Below, piece after piece: positions 17,684 through 27,975 of a DNA stretch of 64,000 nucleotides (its first letter is position 1; every line of letters starts with the position of its first letter). Both the position numbers and the translations under genes were made by a program. The notes beneath the pieces were generated by a model. The model saw only the letters and a list, made by a program, of their open reading frames with translations. It did not search any database and was not told the DNA's origin. Origin of the DNA: Opitutaceae bacterium (lineage in GTDB: Bacteria; Verrucomicrobiota; Verrucomicrobiia; Opitutales; Opitutaceae); the NCBI GenBank assembly GCA_005792355.1, contig SXSC01000065.1, positions 1 through 64,000 of the forward strand. Reading direction: 5' to 3'.

Positions 17684-19159
17684 TCAGGCCAGAATTCCGC
17701 GCACCACGCTGGCGGGTTCGACGCCGGTGAGGCGTTGATCGAGGCCCTGCGACTTGAACGAAAACTTCAGGTGATCGATGCCCAGACAGTGCAGCAGGGT
17801 GGCGTTGAGATCGTGCAGGCTCACCGGATCGCGCACGATGTTGTAGGAGAAATCATCGGTCTCGCCGTAAACCACGCCGCCTTTCACCCCGCCGCCGGCC
17901 AGCCAGACGCTGAAACAGCGCGGATGATGATCCCGGCCGTAGTTGGTCTTGGTGAGTGTACCCTGGCTGTAGACGGTGCGGCCGAACTCCCCCGCCCAGA
18001 CCACCAGCGTGTCGTCGAGCATGCCGCGCCGCTTGAGATCGCTGATTAGTGCGTAACAGCCCTGATCGGTGTCGAGGCACTGGATCTTGAGGTGTTCCGG
18101 CAGCGTGCCGTGCTGATCCCAACCGCGATGCAAAATCTGCACGACGCGCACATTGCGCTCGGCCAGCCGGCGCGCGAGGAGGCAGCTCGCGGCGAAGGAG
18201 CCGGGTTCCTTCACCCGTGGACCGTAGAGCTCGAGCGTCTCCGGCGACTCGTCGCGGAAATCCGTGAGCTCCGGCACGCTCGTCTGCATCCGGAAGGCCA
18301 TTTCGTATTGCGCGATGCGCGTCATCGTCTCCGGATCGCCATGACGGGCGTGCGCCAGGTGATTGAACTGGGCGAGCGAGTCGAGCATCGCCCGTCGCGT
18401 GCCGGCGTCGACCCCGTTGGGGTTTTCCAGAAACAACACCGGATCGCCCTGGGCGCGCAACGTCACGCCGGTGTGCGACGTCGGGAGAAAACCGCTGCTC
18501 CACATCCGCGTGAAGAGCGCCTGCGCCGCGACTTTCGATGAGAATTTGGGCGTGAGCACGACGAAGGCCGGCAGATCGTTGTTTTCGCTACCCAGGCCGT
18601 AGGAGAGCCACGAGCCGAGGCTGGCCTTGCCCGGAATCTCGCTGCCCGACATCAGAAACGTGCAGGCCGGATCATGGTTGATCGCGTTGGTGTGCACGCT
18701 GCGCACGATGGCGAGATCGTCGATGACCTTGGCGGTATGCGGCAGGAGGTCGCTCACCCAGGCGCCGCTCTGGCCGTGTTGCGCGAAATTGAAAATGGAC
18801 GGTGCGACGGGGAAGCGGGTCTGCCCGCTCGTCATCGTGGTGATGCGTTGTCCCTGGCGAATCGATTCGGGCAGCTCGACATCGAACTTGTCCGACAGCG
18901 CCGGTTTGTAGTCGAACGTGTCGAGCTGCGAGGGCCCGCCGTTCATGTGCAGATAGATGATGCGCTTGGCTTTGGGCGCGAAATGCGGGAAACCGCCGAG
19001 CGGCGGATGGACGCGGGCGTCGAGGGGATTCGGCGGCCGGGCCGCACCGTGCAGGCGCGGTGCGAGCCAGTTGAGCGCGACACCACCCATGGCGAGCCCG
19101 GCGCCGGAGAAGAACTGGCGGCGGGTAAGCTGGTTCAGAAAATCGTGGCAGGGGTTCAA
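17684..19159 (-). CDS. DUF1501 domain protein, Tat-exported
   Basis: I place the start at a TTG (19159), giving 491 residues beginning [16 protein letters not shown]. This is the usual start of the family, whereas the track start at 19213 adds 18 residues that overlap the upstream gene out of frame. The twin-arginine motif [21 protein letters not shown] is followed by the DUF1501 core: [27 protein letters not shown] and AGEFGRT. This is an alkaline-phosphatase-fold relative common in Planctomycetes and Verrucomicrobia, where it is almost always paired with a DUF1549/DUF1553 cytochrome, as here. The TTG overlaps the TGA of that gene (TTGA), so the two are translationally coupled. The biochemical role is unknown. 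Confidence 0.85.
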   Translation of the reverse strand: MNPCHDFLNQLTRRQFFSGAGLAMGGVALNWLAPRLHGAARPPNPLDARVHPPLGGFPHFAPKAKRIIYLHMNGGPSQLDTFDYKPALSDKFDVELPESIRQGQRITTMTSGQTRFPVAPSIFNFAQHGQSGAWVSDLLPHTAKVIDDLAIVRSVHTNAINHDPACTFLMSGSEIPGKASLGSWLSYGLGSENNDLPAFVVLTPKFSSKVAAQALFTRMWSSGFLPTSHTGVTLRAQGDPVLFLENPNGVDAGTRRAMLDSLAQFNHLAHARHGDPETMTRIAQYEMAFRMQTSVPELTDFRDESPETLELYGPRVKEPGSFAASCLLARRLAERNVRVVQILHRGWDQHGTLPEHLKIQCLDTDQGCYALISDLKRRGMLDDTLVVWAGEFGRTVYSQGTLTKTNYGRDHHPRCFSVWLAGGGVKGGVVYGETDDFSYNIVRDPVSLHDLNATLLHCLGIDHLKFSFKSQGLDQRLTGVEPASVVRGILA

Positions 19160-22100
19160 TTGCGGGTGATGGTTTCGTCGAGGTTGAGGAGGAGGTTGGC
19201 GACCATCGTCCACGCGGCGAACTCGCCGACCGGCAGCTTGGCGGAGGGTTTGGATTCACCGTTGGCAATGACCTGGCTCGCGGCTTCCGTGTTTTTTCCG
19301 AAGTGTGCGCGGTGCGTCGCGAGGGCGGCGGCGAGGAGCTGGCGCTCCTCGGCGGTGGGTGCCCGGGCCGTGGCGCAGCGGAAAGCCTCCCCCAGCCGCT
19401 GGTCGTCGCTGGCGGTGGGCTGGAGCAGTCGCTCGGCGAAGGCGCGCGCGGATTCGAATTGTTGCACGTCGTTCAGGAGCGCCAGCGCCTGGATCGGCGT
19501 GTTGGACCGGCTGCGGCCGACGCAGTAGTTTTCGCGCGACGGGGCGTCAAAGGTCACCATGGCCGGCGCCGGAGCAGTGCGTTTCCAGAAAGTGTACAGG
19601 CTTCGCCGATACAAAGCGGCGCCGTGTTCCTGCACATAGTCCTTGGTGTTGCTGCCGCCGAAGGCGACCGGCTCCCAGATGTTCACGGGCTGGTAGGGCA
19701 TCACCGGCGGGCCGCCGAGCGTCGAGCCGAGGAGGCCGCCCAGCGCGAGGGCCTGGTCGCGGAGCACCTCGGCGTCGAGGCGCAGCCGGGGGCCGCGGGC
19801 AAGCAGGGCGTTCGGGGGATCGAGTTCGAGCAGCGCGGGGGTCACCCGGGAGTCCTGCCGGTAGGTGTGCGAGGTGACCAGGAGGCGCACGAGTTGTTTC
19901 ACATCCCAGCCCGTGCGCTGAAACTCATCCGCGAGCCAGTCGAGCAGCTCGGGGTGGGTGGGCGGCGTGCCCTGCGCGCCAAAATCCGCCGGGGTGCGCA
20001 CGAGCCCGGCGCCGAAAAGTTGCTGCCAGAAACGGTTGACGGTGACGCGGGGGGTGAGCGGATTTTTCGCGTCGACCAGCCAGCGGGCGAGATCAAGCCG
20101 CGTCGGGCGGGCGCCGGCGGGGACGAGCGGAGGCAGAAACGCCGGGGTGGCGGGCGTGACCCGTTCGCCGGGTTTGTCGTATTGGCCGCGGATCATGACA
20201 TGCGCGGGCAGCGGCTCGGCGCGCTCGCGCGAGATGGGTGTCACGGGAAAATTCTGCTCGTAGTGCACCTGTTCGGAAATGAGGCGGCGGGCGGCATTGA
20301 CCTCCGGTTCGAGGAGGGCGCGCCACGGGGCGTAGAGGTAGTCGCGATGGTATCGCGCCGTCAGTTGCTTTTCCTCCTCGTTCTGCTGCGTGGAGGAAAG
20401 ACCCACGAGGAAATTGATGTCGTGGCGCAAAGGGACGGCGGCGAAGGCGCGGGCGCCGGTCCGCAGCGTGCGCACCCACGCATCCCGGGACAGCAAGGGA
20501 TCGTCGACTCCACTCGGGCTCGTGCAGACAACGCCCGCGCGATCCCACCACGCGGCGCCGCCACGCTGCGTGATGCGCAGGCCGGTGTACGCCTTGCCTT
20601 CGATGATGCCAGATTCGCAGGCGGTGAGGTCCAGGCGGGCGTAGCTCCCGGGGGCGGGCAACGGCCTGACCAGGATGGCGGCGCGGGCGGCATCGGGTCC
20701 GAAGGCCGAGGCGTCGCCCCAGATCATGCGCCGAGTTTTTTCTTCGCTGATGAACTCGAGGCTGATGGCGCGCGGTGGATTGGAGGAGTCCGCGTGAAAG
20801 TGAACGAAGGCCTTTGCTTCCGTGCGGACGAGCAGCACCACGTCGCCGGCGGTGAAGGCGAGGGCCCGCTCGACATCGCCTTCGAGGTGCAGGGCGCGCT
20901 GACCGCCGGCCACCGGCACGTCGGGGCCGCCGCGCCATTCACCGGCGGGCGGCGGTGCGAGCACGTTGTCCGGTGTCGGCAGATCGGAGTCCTCGGCCCA
21001 GATCACCTCGTACGTGATCGGCTGTTTGGTGAGCGTCAGGGGCTCGAGTCCGCCGGTCACCAGTTGTTGGGCGCGGGCGGTGACCGCCGCCTCGAGGGGT
21101 GCGACCGCAGTCGTGATTTCGTCGATGCGTCGCTGTTTCTCCGGGTTTGGCCCGAGGATCGCAATCGGACCGGCGATGCGGATGTTGCCGTCCCAACAGC
21201 GATCGGCGAGACCCTTGAAGAACGCGCCGAGCGAGTAGTATTCTTTCTGGGTGAGGGGATCGAATTTATGGTCGTGGCAGGAGGCGCAATTGGCGGACAG
21301 ACCGAGCCAGACGGCCGCGGTGGTATCGACGCGGTCGGCGGTGTTGCGCATCTCGGCTTCGGCCTCGATGGCACCGCCCTCAGACGTGGAGAGGTGATTG
21401 CGATTGTAACCGGTTGCGACGAGTTGGTCGAGTCGGGGATTCGGCACGAGATCGCCGGCGAGTTGGTCGATCGTGAATTGGTTGAAGGGCAGATTGCGAT
21501 TGAACGCCTGCACGACCCAGTCGCGGTAGGGCCAGATGGTGCGCACGTTGTCGAGGTGCAGACCGTGGGTGTCGGCGTAGCGGACGGCGTCGAGCCAGTG
21601 GCGGCCGAATTGCTCGCCATAGCGCGGCGAGGCGAGGAGGCGATCGACGACGCGGGAATAAGCTCCGGGGGAAGAGTCGGCGAGGAACGCGTCGACCTCG
21701 GCGGGAGTCGGGGGGAGTCCGATGAGATCGAGGGTGAGGCGGCGAATGAGGGTTTCGGGGGATGCTGCGGGGGAGAGGGCGAGTTGGTGGTTGGCGAGTT
21801 TGGCCGAGACGAAACGGTCGATCGGGTGGGTGCTTGCGGTGGCTGGGGCCTGGGGTGGGGCTGGGCGAGTGACGGGCTCGAAGGCCCAGTGATTCTGGAA
21901 GACGGCACCCTGCTCGATCCAGCGTTTGATGAGCTCGCGCTGCGCCGGTTTGAGCGGGGCCTTGTGGGACTCGGGCGGTGGCATCATCTCGTCCTCATGG
22001 GGGCTGATGATGCGTTGCCAGAGCTCGGAGCTGGCAAGGTCGCCGGGCACGATGGCGCGGACGCCCTTGCGTTCGGCGGTGGCGCTGGCGGCGGAATCGA

Positions 22101-22266
22101 GGCGGAGTTCGGCTTTGCGGTGGGCGGCGTCGGTGCCGTGGCAGGCGAAGCAGTTTTGCGCGAGGATGGGGCGGATGTGCTCGTTGAAGGTGATCGGGGT
22201 GACCGCGCCGAAAGTGGTGGGGGCGGGCGCGAGCGAGAGCAGGACGACAAGACGGCGATACAACAT
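19156..22266 (-). CDS. PSCyt1-DUF1549-DUF1553 protein (planctomycete-type cytochrome)
   Basis: The start at 22266 gives 1036 residues with a signal peptide ([20 protein letters not shown]). The track start is 74 codons too early. The order is a PSCyt1 c-type haem domain at about 25-115 (CxxCH in NCFACHG, residues 39-43), then DUF1549 at about 150-360 with [11 protein letters not shown] and a second CxxCH (NCASCHDH). A middle beta-rich region at about 450-700 follows, and last DUF1553 ([43 protein letters not shown]). Such proteins are periplasmic, probably electron-transferring and paired with DUF1501 proteins. In this phylum they are often found near sulfatases, as here. The exact reaction is unknown. 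Confidence 0.9.
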   Translation of the reverse strand: MLYRRLVVLLSLAPAPTTFGAVTPITFNEHIRPILAQNCFACHGTDAAHRKAELRLDSAASATAERKGVRAIVPGDLASSELWQRIISPHEDEMMPPPESHKAPLKPAQRELIKRWIEQGAVFQNHWAFEPVTRPAPPQAPATASTHPIDRFVSAKLANHQLALSPAASPETLIRRLTLDLIGLPPTPAEVDAFLADSSPGAYSRVVDRLLASPRYGEQFGRHWLDAVRYADTHGLHLDNVRTIWPYRDWVVQAFNRNLPFNQFTIDQLAGDLVPNPRLDQLVATGYNRNHLSTSEGGAIEAEAEMRNTADRVDTTAAVWLGLSANCASCHDHKFDPLTQKEYYSLGAFFKGLADRCWDGNIRIAGPIAILGPNPEKQRRIDEITTAVAPLEAAVTARAQQLVTGGLEPLTLTKQPITYEVIWAEDSDLPTPDNVLAPPPAGEWRGGPDVPVAGGQRALHLEGDVERALAFTAGDVVLLVRTEAKAFVHFHADSSNPPRAISLEFISEEKTRRMIWGDASAFGPDAARAAILVRPLPAPGSYARLDLTACESGIIEGKAYTGLRITQRGGAAWWDRAGVVCTSPSGVDDPLLSRDAWVRTLRTGARAFAAVPLRHDINFLVGLSSTQQNEEEKQLTARYHRDYLYAPWRALLEPEVNAARRLISEQVHYEQNFPVTPISRERAEPLPAHVMIRGQYDKPGERVTPATPAFLPPLVPAGARPTRLDLARWLVDAKNPLTPRVTVNRFWQQLFGAGLVRTPADFGAQGTPPTHPELLDWLADEFQRTGWDVKQLVRLLVTSHTYRQDSRVTPALLELDPPNALLARGPRLRLDAEVLRDQALALGGLLGSTLGGPPVMPYQPVNIWEPVAFGGSNTKDYVQEHGAALYRRSLYTFWKRTAPAPAMVTFDAPSRENYCVGRSRSNTPIQALALLNDVQQFESARAFAERLLQPTASDDQRLGEAFRCATARAPTAEERQLLAAALATHRAHFGKNTEAASQVIANGESKPSAKLPVGEFAAWTMVANLLLNLDETITRN

Positions 22267-22386
22267 GGGTGGGTTGACCCTCGTGGGTGCCTTGGAAGTG
22301 CAGGAAAGGAGGCCCGGGGTCAATAGGTGGTTGCGCGGGTTCCGGGGAACATGGCGCATCTGCGGGTTGACAGCTGATCGTGACGC

Positions 22387-22460
22387 TTCGGGGGCGCCGC
22401 TTTGTCGGCGCCGATGCGTCATCACGCAAATGCGGCTGGGACAAAGCGCAGCCCTCCGAA
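22387..22460. repeat. Inverted repeat pair of family H (REPIN-like)
   Basis: The two arms are TTCGGGGGCGCCGCTTTGTC and GACAAAGCGCAGCCCTCCGA. They are inverted copies with a few differences, about 33 bases apart. The left arm also folds on itself (GGCGCCG/CGGCGCC). It lies in the 301-base gap between the cytochrome gene and the sulfatase, where I see no gene. Confidence 0.65.
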
Positions 22461-22567
22461 ATCGGAAGATACGGATATCGGTCTGCACTACCGTGAAGTC
22501 GGAGATGCACCCCGAGGGACACGCGCCTTTGACCTGCCCCTTTGGAATCTACTTCGGAATCTCCCGT

Positions 22568-23992
22568 CTAAGGCGCGCCCGCCACCAGCGGCAATCGCTC
22601 CAGATGTTTTTTCATTTCGGCAACGACCTTGGCGTGCGCCGGATCCTTGACGAGATTTTGGTGTTCGCCGGGATCCTTGATGCTGTCGATCAACATCGCG
22701 CCCTCCCGTCCTCCGTCCCAGTCGGCGTAGTGCCAGCGCTCGGTGCGGACGGAACGGCCGAGGATCTTTTGCTGATACGAAACCGAGATCGCCGGCCGGT
22801 CCCACACCGCGGTGGGATTGCGCAGGAGCGCCGTGATGCTGACGCCCTGCTGTCCGGGAATCGCGGGCAGTCCGCAGAGGTCGACCAGCGTGGGGTACAT
22901 GCTCATGCATTCGACGATGCGCGGGCTCGTCTGGCCGTTGGCGGAGACGCCCGGGGCGGAGATCAGATACGGCACCCGCAAGCCGACTTCCCAGAGCGAG
23001 CCGTGCTTCGACCATTTGCCCTTCTCCCCGAGGTGGTAGCCATGGTCTCCCCAAAAGACGACGATGGTGTTTTCGCGCAACCCGAGTTCGTCGAGGGCGG
23101 CCACGACGCGACCCACCTGGGCGTCGACAAACGAAACGCTGGCCCAGTAGGCGCGCTTCACTTCGCGGGCCTCCTTTTCCGAAGCGTCGCGACCGATGAA
23201 AAGATCGCCATTGCGCGCCGGCACGCTGCGCTCGGGAAAACCGAGCGGCGGCGTCGGTTTCGCGGCGAAGTCAGCGGGCATCGGGACCGCGTCCAGCGGG
23301 TAGAGATCAAAGAATTTTCGCGGCGCCGTGGGAGGGCTGTGGGGCTTGCTGAAACCGCATGCGACGAAAAACGGTTGGTCGTTGCCGCGTGATTTTGCGA
23401 GGTACTCGATCGCGCGCGTGGCGGATTTGTAATCGAGGTGAGTTTCGCCTTCGCCCTCGAGGACGACGATGCGGTCGGAATTACCGGGCACCTGGGTCGA
23501 GCCCTGGCGATCGGCGTTGCCGTTGGGGCGGGGTTCGCCACCCTCGTGCCAGGCGTCGGTGTCGTCATATCCGCCATGGAAAATCTTGCCGGTGCGCAGG
23601 GTCGTGTAGCCGTGTTTCTTGAAGTACATCGGGAGCGTATCCCAGTCGGGGTGACGCGAGCCGAGAAACTCGGTGTTACCGAGCACGCCGGTGGCGGTCG
23701 GGTAGCGGCCGGTGAGCAAGGAGGAGCGCGACGGGTTGCAGAGCGGAAACTGGACGTAGGCGCGATCGAAACGCACGCTGCGACGCGCCAGCGCATCGAT
23801 GTTCGGTGTCTTGATCCCGGCGACACCGTAGCAGCCGAGTTCGGTGCGCAGGTCGTCGGAGAAAATCAGCAGCACGTTTGGCCGCTTCGCGGGTGCGCCG
23901 GAGGCAACCAAGTGGATTGAAGCGACCAGGAAAAGCAGGGCGGCGCACCGGACGGCACGCGGGCGGAGTCGGGAGGAGTTGGATGGGTTCAT
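22568..23992 (-). CDS. Exported sulfatase, iduronate-2-sulfatase-like
   Basis: The start at 23992 (474 residues) gives a signal peptide (CAALLFLVASIHLVASGA). The track start is 70 codons upstream and unlikely. Metal-binding LIFSDDLRTELGCYG is followed by the formylglycine motif CNPSRSS at Cys85, then KTPNIDALA, GKIFHGG and WGDHGYHLGEKGKWSKH. The CNPSR sequence plus the HGYHLGEKGKWSKH segment are typical of the iduronate-2-sulfatase branch (S1_7). In bacteria this branch acts on sulfated uronic-acid or fucose glycans. It needs a formylglycine-generating enzyme, which is not in the window. It is followed by the cytochrome/DUF1501 pair on the same strand. Confidence 0.9.
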   Translation of the reverse strand: MNPSNSSRLRPRAVRCAALLFLVASIHLVASGAPAKRPNVLLIFSDDLRTELGCYGVAGIKTPNIDALARRSVRFDRAYVQFPLCNPSRSSLLTGRYPTATGVLGNTEFLGSRHPDWDTLPMYFKKHGYTTLRTGKIFHGGYDDTDAWHEGGEPRPNGNADRQGSTQVPGNSDRIVVLEGEGETHLDYKSATRAIEYLAKSRGNDQPFFVACGFSKPHSPPTAPRKFFDLYPLDAVPMPADFAAKPTPPLGFPERSVPARNGDLFIGRDASEKEAREVKRAYWASVSFVDAQVGRVVAALDELGLRENTIVVFWGDHGYHLGEKGKWSKHGSLWEVGLRVPYLISAPGVSANGQTSPRIVECMSMYPTLVDLCGLPAIPGQQGVSITALLRNPTAVWDRPAISVSYQQKILGRSVRTERWHYADWDGGREGAMLIDSIKDPGEHQNLVKDPAHAKVVAEMKKHLERLPLVAGAP

Positions 23993-24054
23993 GGTGGAAG
24001 CGGCGAAGGTTGCGACTGAGGGCAGGATTCTCCGATTGCGAACGGTGGTCCAGG

Positions 24055-25227
24055 CTATCGCCCGAGGACCCTCTCGACCCACGCGAGTTTGTCCTGGTAC
24101 TGCAGAGCATCCGGAAGCCGTTTTTCCATGACCGGGTGGGGCAGGGCGAAGAACGCGCCCTCGGCCCGCACGGCGCAGCCTCCGCCCATTTCCAAATAGC
24201 AATAACCGCAGCCGTCAAAGATCGCTTCAGGCGCGCGCCCCAGAATTTTCGCCGCAATGCGCCGGGCGACAACGGCACCCTGCTCCGCCGCGAGCACGCC
24301 CGCCTTGGGCAGCACGAGCGGCACGTCCGGCCGATAGCGGCCGGGCAGGGGGAGCGCCATCACATCGCCCACCGCGAAGACGTCGCCGGTGCCGGCGGCG
24401 GATTTCACTTCCAGAGTGAGCGGGTCGACCTGAATCCAGCCCGCGGGCCCGGTGAGTTGGGCGGCCCTCACGACCGCCGGAGCCTCGTGCGGCGGCACGG
24501 CGATCAGGAGGTCGTAGGCGGCGGAAGTTCCATCCTCAAAGTGGACCTGCCGCCCGGCGCCGTCGACCCGCACCGTCTTGTGCGAGGGGTGGTAGGTGAT
24601 CCCGCGCTGCGCCAGTTCGCCCCGGATGAACTGGCCCATCTCCGGGCCGGCCGTCGCCATCGGCGCGCCTTCAACGGTGTGGAGCGAAAGCCGCACGCGT
24701 TCGCGGAGCCCGCGGCGCTGGAAGAAATCGTGCAGCAGAATGGCGGCTTCGTAGGGAGCGGGCGGACATTTAAAAGGAGCCCGCGGGATCAGGAGCACGA
24801 TCTCCCCCGCGGAGAATCGCTCCAGCACCGCGTGCAAAGCCGTCGCACCCTCCGGGGTGTAAAATGTGTGCGCCGCCCCGGCCAGACCGGGGATGGCGTT
24901 CAGGTTGAGATCTGCGCCGAGGGCGAGCACGAGCTGATCCCAGGGCAGCGTTTCCTCCCCGACCGACACGGTGTGTCCCGGGAGGTCGATCCGGCGCACG
25001 TCGCCACGGATCAAACGCACGCCCGGTGCGAGCAGCTCCGGGCGGGGCCGGGAGATCCGGGCGAACGACCGTTCCCCGAGCATCATCCAGGTCTTGCCGG
25101 CGCCGACGAAGAAGTCCGGGGTCCGGTCGACGACGACGATGGCGTGTTCCGGCGGGACGAGGCTGCGCAGCGTATTGGCGGTCGCGATACCGCCGAAACC
25201 GCCGCCGAGGATGAGGGTGGTGGGCAT
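24055..25227 (-). CDS. NAD(P)/FAD-dependent oxidoreductase, sulfide:quinone oxidoreductase-like
   Basis: I prefer the ATG at 25227 (390 residues, MPTTLILGGGFGGIATANTL) to the track's TTG at 25245. The Rossmann FAD motif GGGFGGIATA is at the N-terminus. The SQR/FCSD-type signature FKCPPAPYEA lies mid-protein, followed by the second FAD motif GDVFAVGDVMALPLP and a CYLEMG segment near the end. The two Cys residues of classical SQRs are only partly evident, so it could be an SQR-like or NDH-2-like enzyme. It would act at the inner face of the membrane. It sits between a sulfatase and a phosphoesterase, with a link to sulfur from desulfation being speculative. Confidence 0.8.
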   Translation of the reverse strand: MPTTLILGGGFGGIATANTLRSLVPPEHAIVVVDRTPDFFVGAGKTWMMLGERSFARISRPRPELLAPGVRLIRGDVRRIDLPGHTVSVGEETLPWDQLVLALGADLNLNAIPGLAGAAHTFYTPEGATALHAVLERFSAGEIVLLIPRAPFKCPPAPYEAAILLHDFFQRRGLRERVRLSLHTVEGAPMATAGPEMGQFIRGELAQRGITYHPSHKTVRVDGAGRQVHFEDGTSAAYDLLIAVPPHEAPAVVRAAQLTGPAGWIQVDPLTLEVKSAAGTGDVFAVGDVMALPLPGRYRPDVPLVLPKAGVLAAEQGAVVARRIAAKILGRAPEAIFDGCGYCYLEMGGGCAVRAEGAFFALPHPVMEKRLPDALQYQDKLAWVERVLGR

Positions 25228-25281
25228 GATCAGGGGAGGAGGCAATCCCTCGACCGGGGAGGAAACCGGGTCGAGGCACGC

Positions 25282-27801
25282 TTATTCTTCGTCGGCTTTT
25301 TGGTGGGTTTTGTAGAAGGCGGCGCGGACGGGCGCGGGCATCGGGGAATCGGCGCCGCGCACGCTGCGCCAGACGATTTCGTTGAGTGCGATGTCGTCGG
25401 CTTTGTCGGGCTCCGAGAAATCCATCTTTTGCGACTCGCGGCCGCCCCAGGCGAGGGCGGAATTGACGGCGTGCAGATCGACGTTGGCCGGGCGGGCGGT
25501 ATAGGTCGCCGGGTCGGGTTGATCGGCAAACGCATTCCACATCGGCATTGCGGCGGCGTCGAATTGCGACATCGGCTGCAGGCCGAGAATGAGCTCGATC
25601 GTGCGCAGCATGCTGGTGGTGGAATAGAGCGTCGAGTCAACGGCGCGGCGTTTGCTCCAAGCGCTCAACACGAAGCCCGGCATCCGATGGGCGTCGACGT
25701 GATCGGGGCCGTTTTGCGCGTCGTCCTCGAGCACGAAGATGGCGGTGTCGGCCCAAAACTTGGACTTGCTCACCGCCTCGACGATGCGGCCAAGGGCGAG
25801 ATCGTTGTCGGCGACCTGCGCGGTGGGCGTGGGTTTGCCGGCCTTGGTCCCTTGGGTGTGGTCGTTGCCGAGGCGCAGCACTTGCAGGCGCGGCATGCCG
25901 CCCTCCCGTTCGAATCGCCGCAGCTCGCTGATGAAACGGTCGGCGCGTTTCACGTCGGGGTAGTCGAGGTCCCACCCGCGGTAGAGCGGATCGATGTGGC
26001 CGACGAGGATGGGGAGCGACGGGGCGGATTGTTCGGGGCCCTGCTTTGGGGTGGAGCAGAACTCGCCGTAGCTGCGGTAGCTCACGCCGGCCTCGGCGGC
26101 GCGGTTCCAGAGGTAGCCGTTGACCGGGTAGGCGATGGGAAAACGGCCCTCGGCCGGGTAGTCGTATTTCTTTTTAGTGTTGTGTCCGTAGCTCAGCGGC
26201 CAGTGGCGCTCGACGAAATCGGTCGCGTACGCGCCCATCGTCCACTCGTGGCCATCGGCGCTCACTTCGCCGTCGGCGTAGAGATTGTCGAGCAGCACAA
26301 ACTCGCGGGCGAGAGCGTGCGCGTTGGGCGTAATGTGCTCCGGGAACAGGCAGAGGCGCGGGTCGCCGTTGCCCTCGGGCAGATCACCCAGCACCTGGTC
26401 GTAGGTGCGATTCTCGCGGATGATGTAGATCGCGTGTTTGATCGGCGATGGGTCACCGAGCCTGGCGGGAATCGGGCTGCCAGTCGGGCGGGGGCCGCGG
26501 GGTGTGAGCGCGGCGGTGAGCGGGGAACATTCGTAGGCGACCTTCGACCACGCGCCGAATTGCGCGGCGCGTTTCGCTTTTGTGGGCAGATCAATTTGGG
26601 CGACCGTGCCCTGAAAGAGACTCCCGATGTATTCCTGCAGATTGCGCGGAACGTTCGAGCCGGGGAAGGGGCCGCGGGGATTGGCGGAGGGCACGTTGCC
26701 CTTGCCGTTGGCCACGAGGAGTGAGCGGCCGTCGCTGGTCACACGCACGCTGGTGGGAAACCAGCCGACGGGGATGAAACCGAGGGACTTCGCGCGCCCG
26801 GGCGAGGTAACGTCGAAGATGGCCACGTTGTTGTTGGTGGCGTTGGCGACGAAGAGCGTTTCCCCATCGGGCGTGAGCGCGAGGCTGTTGGGCATCGAGC
26901 CGGGCGGGGAGTTGGGGAAGAGTGAGGCCGTGAGTTTCTCGGTCGGCTTTCCGCTGGTGGTGTCGATGACGCTCACGGTGTTGTGGTTCGCCTCGGCCAC
27001 GAACAGCCGGCCGTCGCGGGCCAGCAGCATTTCGCACGGATGCGGGCCGACGGGCCAACGGGTCAGCTCCGCTCCGGTCCGGGCGTCGAGCACCAGAACG
27101 GTGGCGGTGGCCCACAGGCTGACATAGATGCGGCCCTGTTTTTCATCGGGCACGCAGGTGAATGGAAACGGCGCGACCGGTTCCGCGCTCGCGGCGACCC
27201 GCGCCTCGTCGTGCTGCATTTCGGAGCCACCCTGCGGGGGCGCGAGGACGCGGGTCCAGAGGGCGCTGCCGTCGGCTGACGAAATTTTCGTGACGCGCTG
27301 ACCCCACAGTTCGGCGACGTAGAGCGCGGCGCCGTCAGCGGAGACTGCGAGACCGGCGGGGATGCCGCGCTCCTTGACGGAGCGCACCTGCAGCAGGCGG
27401 TGTTCGGAAAGATAGCCGGCCTTGAAATCGAACGCATGCACCAGTTCCTCGCCCGCGCCGCTCGCGTAGAGTTTCGTCCCATCGGGGGACCAGGTGAGGC
27501 CGTAGAGCGATTCTTCAATCGCCGCCTGGGAAACGAGCCGATGCGCCTTTACGTCGAGGATGCGCAGCTCGTGCTGGCCCCAGCCGCCATGCAGCACCGC
27601 GGCGAATGCGCCGCCGGGATGCAGGGCGATATTCACCGGAAAGTCTCCGACGACCAGGTGCCGGCCGACGGGACGCAGCGACCACTGGTTCGGCAGCAGC
27701 ACGGAGCCGTCGAGTTGGAGGCCAGGGAGCGTGGCGGGGGATTTCGCGGGGGCGGCGGCGCACGTGGCGAGTGCGAGGGCGGCGAGCAGCGGGAACTTCA
27801 T
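25282..27801 (-). CDS. Exported YncE-type beta-propeller fused to a phosphoesterase domain
   Basis: The start at 27801 (839 residues) gives a signal peptide (FPLLAALALATCAAAPAKS). The N-terminal half (about 45-430) is a seven-bladed YVTN/YncE propeller with repeats such as GLTWSPDGTKLYASG and ADGAALYVAELWG. From about 440 the phosphoesterase (alkaline-phosphatase-fold) domain begins (IKHAIYIIRENRTYDQVLGDLPEG) and includes LEDDAQNGPDHVDAHRMP. Architectures like this are annotated as bifunctional YncE/alkaline phosphatase family proteins. They are secreted and often work on phosphodiesters or phospholipids, but the substrate is unknown. The gene is divergent from the tricorn-like protease with a 174-base shared promoter region. 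Confidence 0.88.
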   Translation of the reverse strand: MKFPLLAALALATCAAAPAKSPATLPGLQLDGSVLLPNQWSLRPVGRHLVVGDFPVNIALHPGGAFAAVLHGGWGQHELRILDVKAHRLVSQAAIEESLYGLTWSPDGTKLYASGAGEELVHAFDFKAGYLSEHRLLQVRSVKERGIPAGLAVSADGAALYVAELWGQRVTKISSADGSALWTRVLAPPQGGSEMQHDEARVAASAEPVAPFPFTCVPDEKQGRIYVSLWATATVLVLDARTGAELTRWPVGPHPCEMLLARDGRLFVAEANHNTVSVIDTTSGKPTEKLTASLFPNSPPGSMPNSLALTPDGETLFVANATNNNVAIFDVTSPGRAKSLGFIPVGWFPTSVRVTSDGRSLLVANGKGNVPSANPRGPFPGSNVPRNLQEYIGSLFQGTVAQIDLPTKAKRAAQFGAWSKVAYECSPLTAALTPRGPRPTGSPIPARLGDPSPIKHAIYIIRENRTYDQVLGDLPEGNGDPRLCLFPEHITPNAHALAREFVLLDNLYADGEVSADGHEWTMGAYATDFVERHWPLSYGHNTKKKYDYPAEGRFPIAYPVNGYLWNRAAEAGVSYRSYGEFCSTPKQGPEQSAPSLPILVGHIDPLYRGWDLDYPDVKRADRFISELRRFEREGGMPRLQVLRLGNDHTQGTKAGKPTPTAQVADNDLALGRIVEAVSKSKFWADTAIFVLEDDAQNGPDHVDAHRMPGFVLSAWSKRRAVDSTLYSTTSMLRTIELILGLQPMSQFDAAAMPMWNAFADQPDPATYTARPANVDLHAVNSALAWGGRESQKMDFSEPDKADDIALNEIVWRSVRGADSPMPAPVRAAFYKTHQKADEE

Positions 27802-27975
27802 GGGGGCGCAGCGTAGCCGAGCGCGTGCCGCCGCCAAGCTCTGAAGCGAAATAGGCTTTACCCCTCCAGCACCCGGACCCTAGCTCGCACGTGAGCGACC
27901 GGCGGTTTGAGCCGATCGGTGCCCGCCGGTTTCTCCATCTTCCAAGATCGAATCGCATCGTCATTTTCGTTTCCT

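Noticed and set aside
23878-26724. 948-codon plus-strand ORF across the flavoprotein and phosphoesterase genes
   Set aside because: It spans two well-supported minus-strand genes and carries no recognisable domain.
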